From: Streptomyces sp. ML-6 | Lineage (GTDB): Bacteria; Actinomycetota; Actinomycetes; Streptomycetales; Streptomycetaceae | Length of the DNA: 64,000 nt | NCBI RefSeq assembly: GCF_030116705.1 | Contig: NZ_JAOTIK010000001.1 | Span: forward strand, 806,001 to 870,000 | Reading direction: 5' to 3' | Shown here: positions 15,486 through 24,778 of the stretch, piece by piece | Position numbering within the stretch: position 1 is the stretch's first letter | How the letters are laid out: every line of letters begins with the position of its first letter | Program-made: the position numbers and the translations under genes | The notes under the pieces: model-generated | Database searches by the model: none | What the model was told of the DNA's origin: nothing | What the model saw: only the letters and a program-made list of their open reading frames with translations

Positions 15486-16928
15486 GTGACTGCTGTGTCT
15501 GCGAAGCCTCGCATCCCCAATGTCCTGGCCGGCCGCTACGCCTCCACGGAGCTGGCCGTCCTCTGGTCCCCCGAGCAGAAGGTGAAGCTGGAACGCCGGC
15601 TGTGGCTGGCGGTGCTGCGCGCTCAGAAGGACCTCGGGATCGAGGTGCCGGAGGCCGCGCTCACCGACTATGAACGTGTCGTCGACCAGGTCGACCTGGC
15701 CTCGATCGCCGAGCGCGAGAAGGTGACCCGCCACGACGTCAAGGCCCGGATCGAGGAGTTCAACGCCCTCGCCGGCCACGAGCAGGTCCACAAGGGCATG
15801 ACCTCCCGGGACCTCACGGAGAACGTCGAGCAGCTTCAGATCCGGCTCTCCCTGGAGCTGATGCGCGACCGCACGGTGGCGGTTCTGGCCAGGCTCGGCA
15901 AGCTGGCGGGCGAGTACCGCGAGCTGGTCATGGCCGGGCGCTCCCACAACGTCGCCGCACAGGCGACCACGCTCGGCAAGCGCTTCGCGACGGCCGCGGA
16001 CGAGCTCCTGGTGGCGTACGGGCGGCTGGAGGACCTGCTGGGCCGCTACCCGCTGCGCGGCATCAAGGGCCCCGTGGGCACCGCGCAGGACATGCTCGAC
16101 CTGCTGGGCGGCGACGCCGACAAGCTCGCCGACCTCGAACAGCGCATCGCCGCACACCTCGGCTTCACCCAGGCTTTCACCTCGGTGGGCCAGGTCTACC
16201 CCCGTTCCCTCGACTACGACGTGGTGACCGCCCTGGTCCAGCTGGCCGCTGCGCCCTCGTCGGTCGCGAAGACGATCCGTCTCATGGCCGGCCACGAGCT
16301 GGTGACCGAGGGCTTCAAGCCGGGCCAGGTCGGCTCGTCCGCGATGCCGCACAAGATGAACACCCGCTCCTGCGAGCGTGTCAACGGCCTGATGGTGATC
16401 CTGCGCGGCTACGCGTCGATGACCGGCGAGCTGGCGGGCGACCAGTGGAACGAGGGCGACGTCTCGTGTTCCGTGGTCCGCCGGGTGGCGCTCCCGGACG
16501 CCTTCTTCGCGTTCGACGGTCTGCTGGAGACCTTCCTGACGGTGCTCGACGAGTTCGGGGCGTTCCCGGCCGTCGTGGCCCGTGAGCTGGACCGCTACCT
16601 GCCGTTCCTCGCCACGACCAAGGTCCTGATGGGCGCGGTGCGTGCGGGGGTCGGCCGTGAGGTCGCCCACGAGGCGATCAAGGAGCACGCGGTCGCCTCG
16701 GCACTGGCCATGCGCGAGCAGGGCGCCGAGCGCAACGAGCTGCTCGACAAGCTGGCCGCCGACGAGCGCATCCCGCTGGACCGCGCGGAGCTGGACGCGT
16801 TGATGGCCGACAAGCTCTCCTTCACCGGGGCCGCCGGCGACCAGGTCGCCTCGCTGGTCTCCCGCATCGAGGAGATCGTCAAGCAGCACCCCGAGGCTGC
16901 CGCGTACACGCCGGGCTCCATCCTGTGA
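15486..16928 (+). CDS. purB: Adenylosuccinate lyase
   Basis: Encodes 480 aa. It acts twice in purine synthesis, releasing fumarate from SAICAR and from adenylosuccinate. The fumarase-superfamily signature is GSSAMPHKMN. Other conserved blocks are GMTSRDLTENVEQ and RSHNVAAQATTLGKR. GTG is chosen for the N-terminus VTAVSAKPRIPNVLAGRYAS and the -10 box just upstream. It is followed 19 bp later by mug. Confidence 0.97.
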   Translation: MTAVSAKPRIPNVLAGRYASTELAVLWSPEQKVKLERRLWLAVLRAQKDLGIEVPEAALTDYERVVDQVDLASIAEREKVTRHDVKARIEEFNALAGHEQVHKGMTSRDLTENVEQLQIRLSLELMRDRTVAVLARLGKLAGEYRELVMAGRSHNVAAQATTLGKRFATAADELLVAYGRLEDLLGRYPLRGIKGPVGTAQDMLDLLGGDADKLADLEQRIAAHLGFTQAFTSVGQVYPRSLDYDVVTALVQLAAAPSSVAKTIRLMAGHELVTEGFKPGQVGSSAMPHKMNTRSCERVNGLMVILRGYASMTGELAGDQWNEGDVSCSVVRRVALPDAFFAFDGLLETFLTVLDEFGAFPAVVARELDRYLPFLATTKVLMGAVRAGVGREVAHEAIKEHAVASALAMREQGAERNELLDKLAADERIPLDRAELDALMADKLSFTGAAGDQVASLVSRIEEIVKQHPEAAAYTPGSIL

Positions 16929-16947
16929 CGGCCACGCCCACAGCCGG

Positions 16948-17517
16948 ATGACTCCCGAAGAGCTCCGCGCCGCCCGCGACCACACCGTTCCCGATGTGGT
17001 CGCGGGCGGTCTGCGGGTCCTGTTCTGCGGAATCAATCCCAGTCTGACGACCGGCGCCACGGGCCACCACTTCGCCCATCCCGGCAACCGTTTCTGGCCC
17101 GTCCTCCATCGGTCCGGCTTCACCCCCCGCCAGCTGAAACCGGCCGAGCAGACCGAACTGCTGCGTTACGGGCTCGGCATCACCAACGTGGTCGCCCGCG
17201 CCACCGCCCGGGCGGACGAGCTGTCCGCCGAGGAGTTCCGCGAGGGCGGCCGGATCCTGGCCGCCAAGGTCGAGCAGTTGCGACCGCGGTGGCTGGCGGT
17301 CGTGGGAGTCACGGCGTATCGCACCGCCTTCAACCGGCGAACCGCCCGGATCGGTCCGCAGGACCACACCATCGGCGTCGCCCGTGTCTGGGCCCTGCCC
17401 AACCCCAGTGGCCTGAACGCCCACTGGACCACCCTGACCATGGCGGAGGAGTACGCACGCCTCCGCGCCGCAGTCGACCACGACGAGCCCCAGCCCTTTT
17501 CCTCCGAAGCCCCCTGA
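16948..17517 (+). CDS. mug: G/U mismatch-specific DNA glycosylase
   Basis: Encodes 189 aa. Uracil-DNA-glycosylase superfamily of the Mug/TDG type: the active-site motif is CGINPSL (Asn as in MUG, not Asp as in UNG) and the minor-groove motif is NPSGLNAH. It removes U, ethenocytosine or T opposite G. It lies 19 bp behind purB and is likely cotranscribed. Confidence 0.94.
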   Translation: MTPEELRAARDHTVPDVVAGGLRVLFCGINPSLTTGATGHHFAHPGNRFWPVLHRSGFTPRQLKPAEQTELLRYGLGITNVVARATARADELSAEEFREGGRILAAKVEQLRPRWLAVVGVTAYRTAFNRRTARIGPQDHTIGVARVWALPNPSGLNAHWTTLTMAEEYARLRAAVDHDEPQPFSSEAP

Positions 17518-17585
17518 CCCCTGCCTCCTCCAGCACTCAGGAGCCTTCGGCCGCACGGTGTTCCGCGAGGTAAGGGATCGGCGGG

Positions 17586-18323
17586 TCACGCGTCCCGGCG
17601 TCTGATCGCCCACCAGCCGGCCAGCACCGCGACCGCCGCCCAGGCCGCTGCCACCGCGAGCCCGGCCCATGGTCCGAGAGCTCCCTCGGGGTTCTGGTGG
17701 AGCACCAGCTGTCCCGCGCGGTCCGGCAGATACTGCGCAACGCTGCCCGCGACGTCTCCGACCACGAAGGAGACGATGAGTATGAACGGGATGAGCAGGC
17801 TGAGCACGGCGACGGCGCTGCGCAGCACCACTGCCAGTCCGGCGGCGAACAGAGCCATCAGGGCCAGGTACGTCCCGCCTCCGACGACTGCTCGCAGGGC
17901 GCCCGGCTCGCCGAGGCCGATCGCGTACTCGCCCATGAACATCTGGCCCACCAGGAAGGAACTGAGGCTGGTGACCAGGCCGACGGCGAGTGCCATCGTT
18001 CCGATGAGCGCGATCTTGACGGTGTAGAAGAGGTTGCGGCGCGGCACGGCGGCGAGCGATATGCGCAGAGCGCCGTTGAGGTACTCGGACGAGATCGCGG
18101 TCGCGCCGAAGCTGATGGCCGCGATCTGACCGAAGTTCAGCGCGTAGAAGGCGTTGAAGACCGGATCGGCTCCCGGGTTGTCCGCCTCGGCCTGGCCGAC
18201 GGTGGCGAAGGCCAGCACGGTGATGGCGAGTGTCACGAGAAGGATCGCGGCCAGGGAACCGGCGACGGACCGCACCGATCTGATCTTGATCCACTCGGAG
18301 TGCAGCACTGCGGCGGTCGACAT
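17586..18323 (-). CDS. ABC-2 type transporter permease
   Basis: Encodes 245 aa with about six membrane segments (for example SLAAILLVTLAITVLAF and LSLLIPFILIVSFVV). The cytoplasmic start HSEWIKIRSVRS is typical of ABC-2 permeases paired with drug or lantibiotic-type ATPases. It lies two bases behind the ATPase gene at 18326 and forms one exporter with it. Confidence 0.9.
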   Translation of the reverse strand: MSTAAVLHSEWIKIRSVRSVAGSLAAILLVTLAITVLAFATVGQAEADNPGADPVFNAFYALNFGQIAAISFGATAISSEYLNGALRISLAAVPRRNLFYTVKIALIGTMALAVGLVTSLSSFLVGQMFMGEYAIGLGEPGALRAVVGGGTYLALMALFAAGLAVVLRSAVAVLSLLIPFILIVSFVVGDVAGSVAQYLPDRAGQLVLHQNPEGALGPWAGLAVAAAWAAVAVLAGWWAIRRRDA

Positions 18324-18325
18324 GG

Positions 18326-19264
18326 TCAGCCCTCCCGAGGGTCGGTGGTCGAGGTGGACGCCGATGCGAATTCCGTGGCATCGGCGGTGAGGTCGAGGTA
18401 GGCCTGTTCCAACGTGACCTGCTCATCGACGAGTTCGAGAACGGCGATGCCCTCGGCTGCGGCCAGCGCACCGATCTCCCCGGCCTTCGCACCCTCCACG
18501 GTCCAGCGGCCGTCACCGTCCCGCGCCGGCTCGTACCCCTTGCGGAGCAATATGTCGCGCAGCCTGGTGGGCTCGGTCGTGCGCACCCGCACCCGGGGCC
18601 GGCTGCGGGACTCCAGGAATTCCCGCATCGGCAGGTCGGCGAGGAGCCGGCCCCGGCCGAGCACCACCAGGTGGTCGGCGAACGACGAGGTCTCGTTCAT
18701 CAGGTGACTGGAGACCAGGACCGTCCGCCCTTCCCGGGCGAGTCTCTTCATCAACTCCCGGATCCAGATGATGCCTTCCGGGTCCAGACCGTTCGACGGC
18801 TCGTCGAGCATCACGACCTCCGGATCGCCCAGCAGGGCGGCAGCTATGCCCAGCCGCTGGCGCATGCCGAGCGAGAAGGTCTTGATCCGTGCTCCGCCGA
18901 CCTCTCTGAGGCCCGCCTCCTCCAGAACCTCCTCGACCCTGCGCGCACCCAGGCCGTTGCTGACGGCGAGGGCCCGCAGGTGGTTCCGGGCGGTGCGCGA
19001 GCCGTGGGCGGCCTGGGCATCGAGCAGGGCGCCCACGCGGCGCAGCGGGTTGTCGAGCGTGGTGTAGGGCCGCCCGCCGATCGTGGCCCTGCCGGCGGTG
19101 GGCCGGTCAAGGCCGAGAACGAGTCGCATGGTGGTGGACTTGCCCGCGCCGTTGGGGCCGAGAAAACCGGTGACGCGTCCGGGCCCCACACTGAACGTGA
19201 GGTCGTCCACGGCGCGGTTCGCACCGTATTCCTTGGTGAGTTGCTGGACGTCGATGTTGGTCAT
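18326..19264 (-). CDS. ABC transporter ATP-binding protein
   Basis: Encodes 312 aa. Walker A is GPNGAGKST, the signature is SLGMRQR, Walker B is VVMLDEP, and the H-loop is SSHL. It has the C-terminal extension of the CcmA/BcrA-type drug-efflux ATPases. It is divergent (107 bp) from a histidine kinase/response regulator pair, the usual arrangement for an exporter induced by its own substrate, such as a cell-envelope antibiotic. The substrate is not identifiable. Confidence 0.93.
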   Translation of the reverse strand: MTNIDVQQLTKEYGANRAVDDLTFSVGPGRVTGFLGPNGAGKSTTMRLVLGLDRPTAGRATIGGRPYTTLDNPLRRVGALLDAQAAHGSRTARNHLRALAVSNGLGARRVEEVLEEAGLREVGGARIKTFSLGMRQRLGIAAALLGDPEVVMLDEPSNGLDPEGIIWIRELMKRLAREGRTVLVSSHLMNETSSFADHLVVLGRGRLLADLPMREFLESRSRPRVRVRTTEPTRLRDILLRKGYEPARDGDGRWTVEGAKAGEIGALAAAEGIAVLELVDEQVTLEQAYLDLTADATEFASASTSTTDPREG

Positions 19265-19371
19265 GTCCTCAGCCTCGCGGTCGCGCCCCGGGCCCCGCCT
19301 CCCCCGCGAGTGGGGACGATCTCCCTCGCTCGGGGGAGCCGTCGGGCTGCGCGGGCTGACACGATGGCGGC

Positions 19372-20544
19372 ATGTTCCGTCTTCTCCGCCCGCTCGCCTC
19401 GTCCGTGACCTACACCCGATGGCTCCACATCGTCATCCCGGGTGCGGTCTGCAGCGTGTGGATGTTCATCTCACCGGACACGCCGTGGGCGCCCATGCTC
19501 TTCGCTGTTCCGGCCGGGCTGCTGCCGGGGATGCGGCTCGCCGAGGGGGTCCAGGCACAGCTTCTGCTCACCCCCGGCGAGCGGGGCAGGCCCGATGCCT
19601 CGATATCCGCGAGCCCCGCAACCACCTGGGCGGATCGTTGGAGAACCGTGGCGTGGCTGGAGATACGGCTGGTGTTCGCCGCTGTCGTAGGGATGGCCAG
19701 TGTGTGGCTGCCCGCGACCGCGGTCGACCTCGCCATGGCCGCGTCCGGATTCCGTCCGAGCGGCGACTGGCTGGTCCGCGGGGTGGAGGCGCACTGGTGG
19801 TACGCCCTGGTCGTTCCGGTTCCCCTGCTGGTTCTGCTCGCCCTCGTCGTGGCAAGCGGCCGGTTGATCACCGCGGCCGCCCGGTGGTTCCTCGGTCTCT
19901 CTCCGGTACAGCGGCTGACCGCGCTGGAGGAGCGTACGGAACAGTTGTTGGAACGCAATCGCATCGCCCGTGAGTTGCACGACTCGATCGGGCACGCGTT
20001 GACGGTCGCGGTCGTGCAGGCGGGCGCGGCCCGGGCGGCGCAGAACCCGGAGTTCACCGAGCGGGCGCTGACCGCGATCGAGGAGACCGGCCGCGACGCG
20101 CTCGACGACCTGGAGCGGGTTCTGCGGGTGCTGCGTGAATCGGGAGGACCGGTGGGGCAACAGCCGACGTTGGTGGAAGCGGACCGGCTGCTGGACTCCG
20201 CGCGCAGTTCGGGCGCGGAGGTCGACGCGGAGGTGTCCGGCCCGCTGGAGCAGTTGCCGGGGTCCGTCTCCCGCGAGGGATACCGCATCCTTCAGGAGTC
20301 CCTCACCAACGTGCTGCGCCACTCGGGGGCGGTTTCCATCCGGGTGCGGATCAGTATCACGAAGAGGCGGCTGGAATTGGAAGTCACCAATCCGCTCACG
20401 GACACGACACGCAAACCGGGCGGGGGGAGCGGGTTGCGGGGAATCCGGGAACGGGCCGCGTTGCTGGGTGGAAAGGCGAAGACGGGTCCGCACGGCGACG
20501 AGTGGCGGGTGCGGGCGAGTCTTCCGTTGAACGGGTTGAGGTGA
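19372..20544 (+). CDS. Sensor histidine kinase, NarL-type (HisKA_3)
   Basis: Encodes 390 aa. Four hydrophobic segments lie before residue 165. The HisKA_3 dimerisation box is RELHDSIGHALTVAVVQAG with phospho-acceptor His203. A HATPase domain with an NVLRHSG N-box and GGGSGLRGIRERA G-box follows. There is no large extracytoplasmic sensor, so it probably senses within the membrane. The response regulator starts 4 bp downstream; the divergent ABC transporter is the likely target. Confidence 0.93.
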   Translation: MFRLLRPLASSVTYTRWLHIVIPGAVCSVWMFISPDTPWAPMLFAVPAGLLPGMRLAEGVQAQLLLTPGERGRPDASISASPATTWADRWRTVAWLEIRLVFAAVVGMASVWLPATAVDLAMAASGFRPSGDWLVRGVEAHWWYALVVPVPLLVLLALVVASGRLITAAARWFLGLSPVQRLTALEERTEQLLERNRIARELHDSIGHALTVAVVQAGAARAAQNPEFTERALTAIEETGRDALDDLERVLRVLRESGGPVGQQPTLVEADRLLDSARSSGAEVDAEVSGPLEQLPGSVSREGYRILQESLTNVLRHSGAVSIRVRISITKRRLELEVTNPLTDTTRKPGGGSGLRGIRERAALLGGKAKTGPHGDEWRVRASLPLNGLR

Positions 20545-20548
20545 TCCG

Positions 20549-21199
20549 ATGCCGATCCGTGTTCTTCTGGTGGACGACGAACCCCTTGTCCGGGCGGGGT
20601 TGCGTGCGGTTCTCGACTCCCAGCCCGACATCGAAGTGGTGGGCGAGGCAGGCGACGGGGCCGCCGTGATCCCGTTGCTGCGTCAGCTGCACCCCGACGT
20701 GGTGGCCATGGACGTCAGAATGCCACTGATGGACGGCATCGAAGCCACCCGGGTGGTGCTGCGCACGGTGCCGGACCCGCCGAAGATCCTGGTGGTCACC
20801 ACCTTCGAGAACGACGAGTACGTCTATGAGGCGCTGCGGGCCGGCGCGGACGGTTTTCTCCTCAAGCGTTCCCGTCCCGCCGAGATCGTGCACGCGGTGC
20901 GCCTGGTCGCCGAGGGCGAGTCGTTGCTGTTCCCGGCGGCGGTCCGGCAGCTCGCCGCCGAGTACGGCACCAGCAAGGCGCGAGCGGTCATGGACCGGGC
21001 GGCGCTCACCGACCGGGAGTCCGCCGTCCTGCGTCTGATGGCCCGCGGCCTGTCGAATGCGGAGATCGCCGCCAAACTCGTGGTCGGGGTCGAGACGGTG
21101 AAGACCCATGTGAGCGCCGTGCTCACCAAGTTGGGGGCACGGGACCGCACCCAGGCGGTGATCGCGGCCTACGAGTCCGGGTTCGTCGCTCCGGGGTGA
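20549..21199 (+). CDS. LuxR/NarL-family response regulator
   Basis: Encodes 216 aa. The receiver domain has Asp10/Glu11 and phospho-acceptor Asp55 (VVAMDVRMP). A C-terminal GerE helix-turn-helix reads LTDRESAVLRLMARGLSNAEIAAKLVVGVETVKTHVSAVLTKL. It is cotranscribed with the kinase and probably controls the divergent ABC exporter. Confidence 0.95.
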   Translation: MPIRVLLVDDEPLVRAGLRAVLDSQPDIEVVGEAGDGAAVIPLLRQLHPDVVAMDVRMPLMDGIEATRVVLRTVPDPPKILVVTTFENDEYVYEALRAGADGFLLKRSRPAEIVHAVRLVAEGESLLFPAAVRQLAAEYGTSKARAVMDRAALTDRESAVLRLMARGLSNAEIAAKLVVGVETVKTHVSAVLTKLGARDRTQAVIAAYESGFVAPG

Positions 21200-21297
21200 C
21201 GGCCCCGTCCCGGACGTCCATCGCGGCCCACGGTCGCCCCGCACCCGGCCAGCGAGTACCATCCGCCTGACATGCGCTCGAGCAGGGAGGACACCTC

Positions 21298-22455
21298 GTG
21301 GGCCGGCTGACCGGTGGAGACCCGTCACTGTTGCGGCGCATCAATTCCGCAGTGGTGCTGCACGCTCTCCGGGGCGCCGACTCCCCCACTCTCACGGATC
21401 TGACCCGTATCACGGGCCTGTCCCGGCCGACGGTCGAGGGCGTGATGGAGGGGCTCTTCGAGGCCGGGCTGGTCGTCGAGTCGGTGCCCGACGGGGCCGG
21501 GGCCCGGCGGCAGGGCCGGCCGGCCCGCCGGTTCAGGTTCCGGGCCGAGGCCGGGTATCTGCTCGGCATCGAGATCGGCCCGCACCGGGTGTCCGCCCTG
21601 CTGTCCGGGCTGGACGGCCGGATCATCGGCTCCGGCTCGCGCAAGGTGTCGGAGACCGCGAGCGCCGATGACCGGCTCGACAAGGTGAGGGCCGTGGTGG
21701 CCGACCTCCTGCGGCGGACGGGGGTGGCCCGGAGCAGTCTGCGGGCGGTGGGGATCGGCAGTCCCGGCATCGTGGAGGCCGACGGGACGGTACGGCTCGG
21801 CACCGCGCTGCCGGGGTGGACAGGGCTGGCGCTGGGCGAGCGGCTGAGACGGTCCTTCCGCTGTCCCGTCCTCGTGGAGAACGACGCCAATGCGGCAGCG
21901 GTCGCGGAACACTGGAAGGGCGCCGCCGTCGAGTCCGACGACGTCGTCTTCGTCCTGGCAGGGCTGAGCCCCGGTGCCGGGTCCTTGATCGGCGGGCGTC
22001 TGCACCGCGGCTTCGGCGGTGCGGCGGGCGAGATCGGCGCACTGCATCTGCTGGGCCGCGAGGCCACTCCGGAACGCCTGCTGTCCACGACGGGCACGCC
22101 GCTGGACCCGTTGGACGAGCCCGCCGTGGCCGATGTGTTCGCGAAGGCACGCCAGGGTGACATCCGGGCCCAGGCTGCGGTCGAGCGGTTCATCCAGCGT
22201 CTGGTGCACGATGTCGCGGCGCTGGTGCTGGCGCTGGATCCGGAGCTGGTGGTGGTGGGCGGCTGGGCCACCGGGCTGGACGACGTGCTGGAGCCGCTCC
22301 GTCGGGAGCTGGCCCGCTACTGCCTCCGGCCGCCCCGGGTCACACTGTCGCTGCTCGGGGAGACGGCGGTGGCCACCGGCGCACTGCGGCTGGCTCTCGA
22401 CCGTGTGGAGGAGCAGCTCTTCGCGGTGGAGGGAACGGCGACGGCCCGCCGCTGA
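21298..22455 (+). CDS. ROK-family transcriptional regulator
   Basis: Encodes 385 aa. An N-terminal winged HTH (about residues 15-75; SPTLTDLTRITGLSRPTVEGVMEGL) is followed by a ROK sugar-kinase-like domain (LLGIEIGPHRVSALL, VGIGSPGIV, VENDANAAAVAEHW). The ROK zinc motif CxCGxxGC is absent, as in many repressor-type members; whether it binds a sugar is unknown. The GTG start has a GGGAGGA ribosome site, and a TACCAT -10-like box lies near 21257. No sugar genes are adjacent. Confidence 0.9.
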   Translation: MGRLTGGDPSLLRRINSAVVLHALRGADSPTLTDLTRITGLSRPTVEGVMEGLFEAGLVVESVPDGAGARRQGRPARRFRFRAEAGYLLGIEIGPHRVSALLSGLDGRIIGSGSRKVSETASADDRLDKVRAVVADLLRRTGVARSSLRAVGIGSPGIVEADGTVRLGTALPGWTGLALGERLRRSFRCPVLVENDANAAAVAEHWKGAAVESDDVVFVLAGLSPGAGSLIGGRLHRGFGGAAGEIGALHLLGREATPERLLSTTGTPLDPLDEPAVADVFAKARQGDIRAQAAVERFIQRLVHDVAALVLALDPELVVVGGWATGLDDVLEPLRRELARYCLRPPRVTLSLLGETAVATGALRLALDRVEEQLFAVEGTATARR

Positions 22456-22660
22456 GTGCGACGGGCCGTGCGTGCCGGTGTCCCGGTGAGAGGTCCGGGG
22501 CGTCCGGGGCCGGGACTCGCCCCGGGGCTCCCGGAACGGACTGTTGTCCCCGGCACAGGCTCTTGGCCCCGGGACGGGGCTTCGGGGCGTCCGGTGTTCC
22601 TGGGCCGGGTCCGGATGACCTGAAGCTCCCGGGTCCGGAGCTCCGGGACCGGGCGGGGTC

Positions 22661-23428
22661 TCAGGACGCCTGGCGCTGCTGGGTATGGTGGCTGATCTCC
22701 AGGTCGCCCGAGTCGCCGAAGGTGAGCCGGCAGGTGTCCGCCCGGTACGTGGCGACGGAGAGCGCGGCGGTGCCGCCCGCGGCGAGGTAGCGGGTGGTGA
22801 CGACGAGCACGGGGGCGCCGGGAAGCCGGTCGAGTTCCTTGGCGTCGTCCACCCGGGCGGATCCGAGCTCCACCGACCGGTCCTGGCCTTCGAGGCGGAG
22901 GCGGTGCAGTTCGCGCAGGACGCCGCGGGCCCGGACGGCGCCGGAGGGGGTGTCGATCGCGGAGAGTTCGGGCACGGACGAGGCCGGGACGTAGAGGAGT
23001 TCCGCCGCGACCGCCTGGCCGTGGGTCACCCGGATCCGGCGCACGATGTGTACCGGCTCGTCGGCGTCCACGTCGAGTGCGGCCGACACCGACGCCGGTG
23101 CGACGGCCGTCGTGCAGTCCACTGGCTGCCATGCCTCGGCCGTACCGCCGCCGGACCAGTCCCGCTGCGCGGTGGAGACGGCGACCCCGACACGCGGCGG
23201 GGCGACGGTGGTTCCGACGCCGCGGCGGCGCTGGAGCCTTCCTTCGAGTTCGAGCTGCTCCAGAGCCTGTCGGAGCGTGGCTCGGGCGACTCCGAACCGG
23301 GCGGCGAGCTCACGCTCGTTGGGCAGGATCTCGCCCACCGCAAAGTCCGAGTCGAGTGCCTCACTGAGCACGGTCTTGAGGTGCCAGTACTTCGGCTCCT
23401 GCACCGATTCCAGCTGCGTGGTCCCCAC
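22661..23428 (-). CDS. GntR-family regulator, HutC/UTRA subfamily
   Basis: Encodes 255 aa. An N-terminal winged HTH (about 15-75; ILPNERELAARFGVARATLRQALEQLELEGRL) is followed by a UTRA effector-binding domain (about 90-245; VHIVRRIRVTHGQAVAAELLYVP). It belongs to the DasR/HutC/PhnF group, which often senses sugar phosphates or amino acids. The GTG start follows a GGAGGACAG site. It is convergent with the ROK gene. The 205-bp spacer between them (22456-22660) is filled with degenerate CCGGG-type repeats and no clear gene. Confidence 0.92.
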   Translation of the reverse strand: MGTTQLESVQEPKYWHLKTVLSEALDSDFAVGEILPNERELAARFGVARATLRQALEQLELEGRLQRRRGVGTTVAPPRVGVAVSTAQRDWSGGGTAEAWQPVDCTTAVAPASVSAALDVDADEPVHIVRRIRVTHGQAVAAELLYVPASSVPELSAIDTPSGAVRARGVLRELHRLRLEGQDRSVELGSARVDDAKELDRLPGAPVLVVTTRYLAAGGTAALSVATYRADTCRLTFGDSGDLEISHHTQQRQAS

Positions 23429-23485
23429 CCTGTCCTCCGCAATCGCCCAGCGGCTTTTCCGCGACGTTATTTATTAAAGGTTCCT

Positions 23486-23501
23486 GTCTTAACGGTGAGA
23501 C
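23486..23501. promoter_or_regulatory. Candidate GntR operator
   Basis: GTCTTA-ACGG-TGAGAC, an inverted repeat with five of six matched positions. It lies in an unusually AT-rich stretch (23465-23515) about 60 bp upstream of the GntR start and resembles HutC/PhnF-type operators built on GTCT/AGAC arms. Inferred autoregulatory site. Confidence 0.4.
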
Positions 23502-23618
23502 GATAAAACGGGATACCCCCTTGGTCAAGACCAATCCTCAGTCGGTCACGCAGCGGAACGGCACTCTGCCGCAGAGCGTTCACAGGATGTTCGTGGCCCC
23601 GTGCACCGGGCGCAGCAC

Positions 23619-23650
23619 GAAGCCCCACGCCGGCCGGGGCGTGGGGCTTC
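23619..23650 (-). terminator. Terminator of the ECF sigma gene
   Basis: A 13-bp perfect stem (GAAGCCCCACGCC and complement) with a 6-base GGCCGG loop, about 80 bp beyond the sigma factor stop. The remainder of the 304-bp spacer 23429-23732 holds only the AT-rich operator region. Confidence 0.75.
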
Positions 23651-23732
23651 ATGCAAAGACGCCGGTGGGACGGGCCGTCCCGCCGGTGCCGACCGGTCGG
23701 GTGTCGGCCGGGGGACTGGAAGGCCGGGCCCG

Positions 23733-24626
23733 CTACTGCGTCGTGGCGGCGGAGAGGTGGGCGACCTTGTCGGGGTTACGCACGATGTACACGCACTGGA
23801 CGAGCCCGTCCCTGATGTCCACCTGGAGGACCGAGTCGGCCTTTCCGTCCAGGAGCACCAGCAGGCCCGGCCCGCCGTTGAGTTCCAGGAGCCTGGTGTC
23901 GAAGTCCGCCGTCGGGTCGGGGGCGACGGCGACGAGGAACCGGCCCACCTTGTCGGCGCTCTCGATGACCCGCAGCGGAGCCCTGGACTTCCCGCCGCTG
24001 TCGCCGACGAGCCGCACATCGGGCGCGAGCAGGGCCAGCAGCCCCTCGATGTCACCGCCCGCCGCCGCGGCGAGGAACCGTTCCGTGAGGTCGCGGCGGT
24101 GCGCCGGGTCGACGTCGTAGCGGGGCTTGCGCTCCTCCACGTGGTGCCGGGCGCGCCCCGCGAGCTGGCGCACCGCGGCCTCGCTCCGGTCCAGGGCGGC
24201 GGCGATCTCCGCGTACGGGAAGCCGAACGCCTCGCGGAGCACGAAGACGGCCCGTTCCAGCGGGGAGAGGGACTCCAGGACGACGAGCACGGCGATCGAC
24301 ACGGAGTCGGCCAGAACGGCCTGTTCCGCCGTGTCGGGCACGGCCGGTCCGAAGTCGGTGACCACGGGCTCCGGAAGCCATGGGCCGACGTACGCCTCGC
24401 GGCGCGACTGCACCTGTCGCAGCCGGTCGATGGCCAGGCGGGTGACGATCCTGACGAGGAAGGCACGTGGTTCGCGCACCTCCGCGCGGGACGCGGACGA
24501 CCAGCGCAGCCATGCCTCCTGCACCACGTCCTCGGCGTCGGCGATCCTTCCCAGCATGCGGTAGGCGACCCCGGTGAGCACGGGGCGGTGGTCCTCGAAG
24601 ACATCGGTCGCGGTGTCGGCTGTCAC
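23733..24626 (-). CDS. ECF41-type sigma factor (SigJ-like) with SnoaL-like C-terminus
   Basis: Encodes 297 aa. Sigma region 2 reads FEDHRPVLTGVAYRMLGRIADAEDVVQEAWLRW; region 4 reads LSPLERAVFVLREAFGFPYAEIAAALDRSEAAVRQL. They are followed by the fused SnoaL-like domain (about 185-290) that defines ECF41. In that family the C-terminal domain replaces an anti-sigma factor. The linker motif SGGK and the NPDK motif near the end, both important in ECF41 regulation, are present. GTG 24626 is chosen because relatives begin TDTATDVFE; an in-frame GTG at 24653 is possible. The alpha/beta hydrolase is divergent. Confidence 0.93.
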   Translation of the reverse strand: MTADTATDVFEDHRPVLTGVAYRMLGRIADAEDVVQEAWLRWSSASRAEVREPRAFLVRIVTRLAIDRLRQVQSRREAYVGPWLPEPVVTDFGPAVPDTAEQAVLADSVSIAVLVVLESLSPLERAVFVLREAFGFPYAEIAAALDRSEAAVRQLAGRARHHVEERKPRYDVDPAHRRDLTERFLAAAAGGDIEGLLALLAPDVRLVGDSGGKSRAPLRVIESADKVGRFLVAVAPDPTADFDTRLLELNGGPGLLVLLDGKADSVLQVDIRDGLVQCVYIVRNPDKVAHLSAATTQ

Positions 24627-24778
24627 CTCTCCATCCCAGCCGACCCGTCGCACCCTGTCCAGCGCGAATCGCCCACCCCCTTGAACCCCGGGCTACCGAA
24701 CGGTAATTGTTGTTGACAAGACGTCTAAGTCACCTTCAGGCATGGCCTCTTCATGCCGGATCACCCGGGGAGCACCGC

